Assembly: GCA_032358165.1 (NCBI GenBank)
Contig: JAALGY010000012.1
Location: forward strand, 1,860,001 to 1,924,000
Direction of reading: 5' to 3'
DNA: 64,000 nucleotides
From: Diplosphaera chodatii
Taxonomy: Eukaryota; Chlorophyta; Trebouxiophyceae; Prasiolales; Stichococcaceae
This document shows positions 58,087-64,000 of the stretch, piece after piece. The notes under the pieces are model-generated. The model ran no database searches. It was not told the DNA's origin and saw only the letters and a list, made by a program, of their open reading frames with translations. The position numbers and the translations under genes were made by a program. Positions within the stretch are counted from its first letter, which is position 1; the number at the start of each line of letters is the position of its first letter.

Positions 58087-60477
58087 ATGATGCTCAGAGC
58101 TCCGATCCGAAGGCTGCCCGGGCGTGATGCGCCCTGTGCAGATCTGGCACCACGCAGTACAAAGCACCATGAACCCGCACCCAGGAGGCGCAGGCGACTT
58201 GCAGTGTGTGCAGCATCGAGGAAGCCGACCCCGGCGGCCTGTGAATGGCAGCGCGCACTGTCTGGCGCAGCAGCGGTGCTCGCGTCGCTGGTGCGCGTGG
58301 CTGAGCGCCTATCACGCTCGTGCATTTGCCTGACTTCGACAAATCTGTGTACACTGCATGCTCCTATGCACGCATGCATGGTTGCACGTGCGCGCGCTGT
58401 GCAAGCTGCAGGCCATCGCGCATGCTTCAGCATGGGCACAGACCCTGAGCCGCACAGCAGACTCGGTAACGTCCCGCGCACAGGCCGAGGCAAGTCTTTG
58501 TGGGGCTGTGCTGGAAGCGTGGCGCCGCATGCCATGAAGCTTGGTCGCAACATTTGCGTCGCTAGGCATGAGAGCGTTCGATCCACATGCTCAAACGGTG
58601 CAGGAGATGCTGGCAGCTATCCGCCGCCGCAGCTCCGCACTGGGTGCCAGCCGCTATGTGCTTCCTCAACAGGTGGGTGGGCACCACATGCACCATGGCC
58701 TGCAAACGCCATTCAAATGAGCCGAAACCCTGCTGCTTTCAGGCGTGCAGCCTGCTCAAACCTCTGACTGTCTCGCCAGAATGCCACGGCAAGCTTCTTG
58801 AGCACGCTCTGTGCTGCGCAGCAGAGACAGGCGCCAGAGGTCACATCAGGCAGCACAGCAGGCAGGCGTGGTGGGGAGGAGGCAGTGTCGGTGCTCAGAC
58901 AGCAGCTGGAGGAATCCAGGGCCGAGCTGGCACGTGCCCGCCAGCAGGCTGAGGAGGCTGAGGTGAGTCATGGCTTGCATGCTCTGCACATGCAAGCGGA
59001 ACATGCCTGCCAAGGCCCTCTGGGTGTGTTCCTCGACTAGTGAACAGCACAAGAATAAGTACGCTGCTGTGGATATTCACCTTCTACTCCGGAGTTCACT
59101 ACCCCACAGTGCAGGCCCATCTGCATCTGCTGGTTTATGTGACATGATGTCACTTGCTCATGTCAGATGGCCGCTCGAAAGGCGGAGGAGCTGGCACGTG
59201 AAAACGGCCGCAGGGCGCAGATTGCTGAGGCTCAGCTTGCAGAGGCCCGCCTTGCAGAGGCTCGCAAGGTGAGCGTTCATCGCCTCAGCATGTGCCCACC
59301 TTGAGTGCACTTCCAGGTGCAGCCTGCCTGTTGTACGTGCATCTTGTCACGACACTCTGAGCAAGGCGGCGGCGGCGGACCGCTGATGGCTGAACGTTCG
59401 AACGGAGGTGCATGTGGTTTGCCTACAATGCCTCTGGTCCACTGGGCTGAACTCATGCATCATGGTTACGCAGGCGGAGCAGCAGAAACAAGCAGAGCAG
59501 CAGAAGGCCCAGCAGGAACTGGCTGCACAGCAGCAGCTGGCCGCACAGCAGGCAGCCGCAGAAGCCGCACAGCAGCAGCTGGCCGCACAGCAGGCAGCCG
59601 CACAGAAGCTGCAGGCAGAGACGGCAGCGCCACCAGCATCCCCAGCGGAGGATCTCAAGGCAGCACTGCAGCAGCCGCAAGCAGCACAACAGCCACAGCA
59701 GCAGCCAACACCGCCCGCAGCAGCAGAGCCTCCTGCCGGCAAGGCAGCAGAGGAGGGCGGCAGCTCAAACCTGCAACCTCTGGTGAGATTGTGTAGTGTA
59801 GTACTTGATGCAGTACATTGCATTGTCAGTGCTGCTGGAGATACATCTCTAGGTGCATATGAATGGCAAACCACACTGGGTTGCGATGTGCAGAACGCAG
59901 CCGGCGTTCTGGTGGCAGGGTCCCTAGCTGGTGCTCTGTACATGAAGAACCAGGAGGTGGACGAGTTGAAGGAGGCGATGAGGTGAGCCGACCCGCCACA
60001 TCACAGCTGCAGTGTTCTGCCATGAGCAGGTTCGTTGCAAATCCTACACCCCTGCCCACATGTCAAGTCACCGCACGTCGCCGTGACCACTGCCAACGCC
60101 CCCGATCAGCCCAACGCCACGACCCGCATGGCAGGCAGGAGCTGTCGGCGGAGGCCGCGCTGGTGGCGCAGCTGAGGGCACGGCTAAAGGAAACACATCA
60201 GGCGGACAAGGGGGAGCGCAAGCTGGCAGACCGGCTGCGCACCGAGGCCAGGTCCTCTTCCGGTGGCCTGTCCCGCAAGGTGAGCAGGAAGTACAGGTGT
60301 TGCATCAAACATCAAGGGTCGGTACTTAGGTGCATCTCACCGTCTCTCCTACCTGTTGATGTTGTGATGACAGCGTTTCGGTAGAGTGGCCGTTTGACGG
60401 CACTGCTCTCTCACGCTTAGCTAACTGCCTGAAGCTGTTGTCCTACATGATGGCGGCACTGCATCAGAGGCACTGCT
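57751..60477 (+). repeat. Tandem duplication, copy 1
   Basis: About 2.73 kb, homologous in the same direction to 60734-63460. It covers the promoter and the first eight exons of the MFP1-like gene. Homology ends at the word GGCACTGCT (60469-60477), five bases before the inverted promoter/RING fragment. Confidence 0.88.
58087..60384 (+). CDS. MFP1-like membrane/coiled-coil protein, truncated copy
   Basis: First of two tandem copies. Exons: first exon from ATG 58087 (its end is unresolved), 58412-58489, 58604-58672, 58780-58962, 59167-59268, 59474-59782, 59894-59982, 60135-60279. After 60279 the frame reads through the former intron to TAG at 60382-60384, because the distal exons are missing. 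The N-terminus (MMLRAPIRRLPG, then Arg/Ser/Ala-rich) fits a plastid transit peptide. Next come coiled coils (VSVLRQQLEESRAELARARQ; Gln/Ala repeats such as QQQLAAQQAAAEAA), a Pro-rich spacer, one probable membrane helix (AAGVLVAGSLAGALYMKNQE) and further coiled coil. A membrane helix followed by a long coiled coil recalls plant MFP1 of thylakoids; this is inference. The intron after 58489 has a GCAAGT donor. Reading frames are kept intact, so it may still be expressed. Confidence 0.7.
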
Positions 60478-60483
60478 CCATTT

Positions 60484-60718
60484 GGCGTTGATTGTAAGGC
60501 GGGGCGCTATGCGCCCTGCGGGCACCATCACCATGAGTCAACATGCATCCGTCACTGCACATCTATATGTGATCCCTGTGCGATAAATTCCAATAAAATC
60601 TCATGGGAATGCTGCAGCACGAGCATGCGCTTCGGGGCCCGGCAGAGGCGCTCAAGTGGCCCCTATCTTGCGGCTGCGCCATGGTCTGCATGCTTTGCGA
60701 CGCTGCGCGAAGCACAGC
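60484..60718 (+). pseudogene. Inverted, decayed copy of BRCA1/BARD1-like promoter and RING exon
   Basis: Plus-strand copy of the minus-strand segment 57505-57718. It retains the start context (CATGGGAATG at 60603-60612) and a frame beginning MGMLQHEHALRG, but the first RING cysteine codon is now TGG (Trp) and the second reads TCT (Ser). The donor site and all following exons are absent, so it cannot make a RING. Confidence 0.82.
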
Positions 60719-60733
60719 CTCAAACGCTCCACG

Positions 60734-63460
60734 CAGAAGCTGAGTGTGCGAAGTGCGCAGATGCTAGGAGCAGATGATATCAGCAGCTTACGAATCCTTG
60801 AGTTGCCAGCACTTATCATAAATTCGAATGGACGAATGCTCGTGTTGCAGGGACGCTCGTAGCAATTGCCAGGTCCCTCCAAGCGGCTGAGCTCTTCACA
60901 TTGAACTATCTATAAGCTACACGACACTCACTCATCGCCCGCAGTGTTGGCTTGGTCAGTACTACTCCAGTGGTCATTTGCCATCTGATTTGCATTGCCT
61001 GACGATTTGGATTGCACGGTCCTGTTGTCAGATCACCCTCATGATGCTCAGAGCTCCGATCCGAAGGCTGCCTGGGCATCATGCGCCCTGTGCAGATCCG
61101 GCACCACGCAGTACGAAACACCATGAACCCGCAACCAGGAGGCGCAGGCGACTTGCAGTGCGTGCAGCATCGAAGAAGCCGACCCCGGCGGCCTGTGAAT
61201 GGCAGCGCGCACTGTCTGGCGCAGCAGCGGTGCTCGCGTCGCTGGTGCGCGTGGCTGAGCGCCTATCACGCTCGTGCATTTGCTTATCAGAAAGAATAGC
61301 CAACCTTCGACAAATCTGTGTACACTGCATGTTCCTTTGTACACATGCATGGTTGCACAGAGCGTGCTGTGCTTGCTGCAGGCCATCGCGCGTGATCCAG
61401 CATGCGCACAGACCCTGAGCCGCACAGCAGATTCGGCGGCTTCCCGCGCACAGGCCGAGGCAAGTCTTTGTTGGGCTGTGCTGGAAGCGTTGCGCCGCAT
61501 GCCATGAAGCTTGGTCGCAATATTTGTGTCGCTAGGCATGAGAGCGTTTCAGTCCGCTTGCCCGAAAGTGCAGGAGATGTTGGCAGCTATCCGCCGCCGC
61601 AGCTCCGCACTGGGTGCCAGCCGCTATGTGCTTCCTCAACAGGTGGGTGGGCACCACATGCACCATGGCCTGCAAACACCATTCAAATGATTTGGCGAAA
61701 CCCTGCTGATTTTGGACGTGCAGCCTGCTAAAATCTCTGGCTGTCTCGCCAGAATGCCATGGCTAGTGTCTTGAGCATGCTCTGTGCTGCGCAGCAGACA
61801 CAGGCGCCAGACTTCGCATCAGGCAGTGCAGCAGGCAGGCGCGGTGGGGAGGAGGCAGTGTCGGTGCTCAAGCAGCAGCTGGAGGCATCCAGGGCCGAGC
61901 TGGCACGTGCCCGCGAACAGGCTGAGGTGAGCCATGGCTTGCATGCTCTGCACATGCAAGCGGAACATGCATGTCATGGCCTTTGGCTGAGTTCCTCGAC
62001 TAGTGAGCTGCGCAAGAATCAGTACTTGCTGTGGATATCCACGTTCTACTCCGGAGTTCAGTTCCCCACAGTGCAGGCCCATCTCCATCTGCTGCTTTAT
62101 CTGACATGAGGGCATCTGCTTGTATCCAGATGGCTGCTCGAAAGGCAGAGGAACCGTCAGGTGAAGCCAGCCGCAGGGCGAAGAACGCTGAGGCGCAGCG
62201 TGCAGAGGCCCGCCTTGCAGAGGCTCGCAAGGTGAGCTTTTATGGCCACAGTATGCGCCCACATTGAGTGCACCGCCAAGTGCAACCTGCCTGTTGTATG
62301 TGCATCTTGTCACGAACTCTGAGCAAGGCGGCGGACTGCTCATGGCTGAACGTCATGTGGACGGAGGTGTACGTGCGTTGCCTACGATGCCTCTGGTCCA
62401 TTGGGCTGAACTCATGCATAATGGTCAAGCAGGCAGAGCAGCAGAAACAAGCAGAGCAGCAGAAGGCTCAGCAGGAACTGGCCAGACAGCAGCAGCTGGC
62501 CGCACAGCAGCAGCTGGCCGCACAGCAGGCAGCCGTAGAAGCCGCACAGCAGCAGCTGGCCGCACAGCAGGCAGCCGCAGAAGCCGCACAGAAGTTGCAG
62601 GCAGATTCGGCAGCGCCACCAGCATCCGCAGCGGAGGATCTCAAGGCGGCGCTGCAGCAGCCTCAATCGCCACAGCCACAGCCACAGCAGCAGCCATCCG
62701 CGCCCACAGCAGCGGAGCCTCCTGCTGGCAAGGCTGCAGAGGAGGGCGGCAGCGCAAACTTCCTGCAACCTCTGGTGACTTTTGTGGTTTGACGCATACA
62801 TTGCATTGTCAGTGCTGCGGGAGGTACCTGTTTAGGTAGCATGCAACAGGCTGATCATGTTGGCCTGCGATGTGCAGAATGCGACTGGCATTTTGGTGGC
62901 GGGGTCCCTTGCGGGCGCTCTGTACCTGAAGAACCAGGAGGTGGACAAGTTCGAGGAGGGGATGAGGTCAGCTGAATGGACCACATCAAAGCTGCAGTAT
63001 CCATGTCAAGTGCGAGCGTCTTTCTCAAGGCTTACACCTGCCACACACCATGTTGCTGCACACTACTGTGACCAATGCCAATGCTCTGTGTCACCCCGAT
63101 CCCACGCCCCGCATGAGCAGGCAGGAGCTGTCGGCGGAGGCCACGCTGGTGGCGCAGCTGAAGGAGCGGCTGGAAGAAACAAACCAGGCGGTCAACGGGG
63201 AGCGCGAGCTGGCTGACCGGCTGCGCGCCGAGGCGAAATCCTCCTCCGACGGCCTGTCCCGCAAGGTGAGCAGGAAGGAGAGCCGACTGTTGACACGGCA
63301 GCACTCGGGGACGAGGCACATCACTGCGGCCTGTACCGGTGGATGTGATGCTGTTATCGGTCCAGCAGTGTGAAGATTTGCCAGCATTGCTCTCACACGC
63401 CTTGCTGCTGCTTTCAGCTGCTGTTGCACGTCACAATGGCGCTGCAACAGAGGCACTGCT
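60734..63460 (+). repeat. Tandem duplication, copy 2
   Basis: Direct homologue of 57751-60477 with an offset of about 2.95-2.99 kb. Exons are more conserved than introns. Beyond 63460 the sequence continues into coding exons that copy 1 lacks. Confidence 0.88.
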
Positions 63461-64000
63461 GCTGGTCCGCAGCTGGAGCTGGAGCAGCAGGCCAAGGAGG
63501 CCGCCGAGCGGGAGGGCCAGTCGCTGACGCGCAGCCTGCAGGCCGAGCGCGCCCGCACCGACGCAGTCCGCGCCGAGGCGGCCGCGTCAGCAGAGGCGCT
63601 CGAGGCCGAGCGCGCCGCCAAGTGGGCCGCCGACGAGGAGGCGCGGCAGCTGCAGCGGGACCTGGAGGCGGCGAGGGAGTCCCTGCGGCGGGAACGGTGC
63701 GCTTCCCAGGACGCCACTCAACATTTGCAGCCAGCCTCGATGCCAGCACACTTGCCGCTCCATCAAAACCAGAAAGCCCGACTGCCACAGCCCAGTCTGC
63801 AAGCGAACGACACGGCGGCCAATCAGCAAGGGGGTCGGCGAGGGACTTCAGCATGCAGGCAGGGGTAATGCCCCGCGCTTGCCGCTATCTGCCGCTCTGC
63901 CAACGGACCGACCTGCACTGTGCAGGGAGCTGCTGGCGTCGGTGGGCGAGCGCGCGGCTGCGGACGCGTCGGCGCTGCGGGCGTCGGAGCGGGAGCGCGG
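61041..64000 (+). CDS. MFP1-like membrane/coiled-coil protein, long copy (partial)
   Basis: Second tandem copy, running off the right edge. Exons: first exon from ATG 61041 (end unresolved), 61382-61459, 61574-61642, 61753-61926, 62130-62231, 62433-62774, 62878-62966, 63121-63265, 63473-63696, 63926-64000+. It has the same order as copy 1: transit-like N-terminus, coiled coil (LKQQLEASRAELARAREQAE), Gln/Ala repeats, Pro-rich spacer and membrane helix (ATGILVAGSLAGALYLKNQE). It then continues into a strongly heptad Ala/Glu/Arg rod (LELEQQAKEAAEREGQSLTR). The Gln/Ala exon is 33 nt longer than in copy 1, consistent with gain of repeat units. The intron after 61459 has the same GCAAGT donor. Plastid membrane-anchored filament protein (MFP1-like) is the best guess. 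Confidence 0.75.

Noticed and set aside
58042..58767. 241-aa plus-strand open frame through the first MFP1-like exons and introns
   Set aside because: It crosses introns that are spliced in both tandem copies. The downstream exons belong to other phases and show the conserved protein.

Overview
This window is nuclear DNA of a green alga (Chlorophyta). The basis is GC-rich, densely intron-split genes with mostly short introns, a plant-type plastid ketol-acid reductoisomerase, plant-like COP9, HDAC and BRCA1/BARD1-type proteins, and an algal-style hydroxyproline-rich secreted protein. A trebouxiophyte (Chlorella/Coccomyxa-like) is my best guess, but this is inference. Gene models were built by hand: I joined exons only where donor/acceptor, reading phase and family similarity agreed.

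Layout: 1-3124 (-) secreted Pro/Thr/Lys-rich cell-wall protein; 3970-7948 (+) ketol-acid reductoisomerase; 8300-11174 (-) mitoribosomal mS29/DAP3; about 12060-15373 (+) UDP-galactopyranose mutase; 15608-18480 (-) SET-domain lysine methyltransferase; 18817-21024 (+) gamma-SNAP; 21710-26637 (-) long coiled-coil protein; 27493-31441 (-) Y-family DNA polymerase (iota-like); 31983-32336 (+) complex III hinge subunit QCR6; 33265-33492 (-) one-helix small protein; 33984-about 37050 (-) glomulin/ALF4-like helical repeat protein; 37204-39209 (+) MTP18/MTFP1-like membrane protein; 39851-42565 (-) COP9 subunit CSN1; 43474-46017 (+) F-box/LRR protein; 46649-48927 (-) choline-phosphate cytidylyltransferase; 49417-52393 (-) class I histone deacetylase; 54368-57614 (-) RING-NZF-BRCT-BRCT protein of the BRCA1/BARD1 type; 58087-60384 and 61041-64000 (+) two tandem copies of a plastid-type membrane/coiled-coil protein (MFP1-like), the first truncated.

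The genes are mostly housekeeping and do not form one pathway. One theme recurs: several act in ubiquitin/cullin biology (CSN1, F-box/LRR, a possible glomulin/ALF4, and a RING-NZF-BRCT protein), and two act in DNA damage response (Y-family polymerase, BRCA1/BARD1-like).

The most notable observations are: an unusually high share of GC-AG introns (11 sites by my count among about 140 introns); a 2.73-kb tandem duplication at the right end that carries an inverted, decayed copy of the promoter and RING exon of the neighbouring BRCA1/BARD1-like gene; an NZF-type zinc finger in that gene; and a QCR6 gene whose start codon appears to be split by, or to lie upstream of, an intron.
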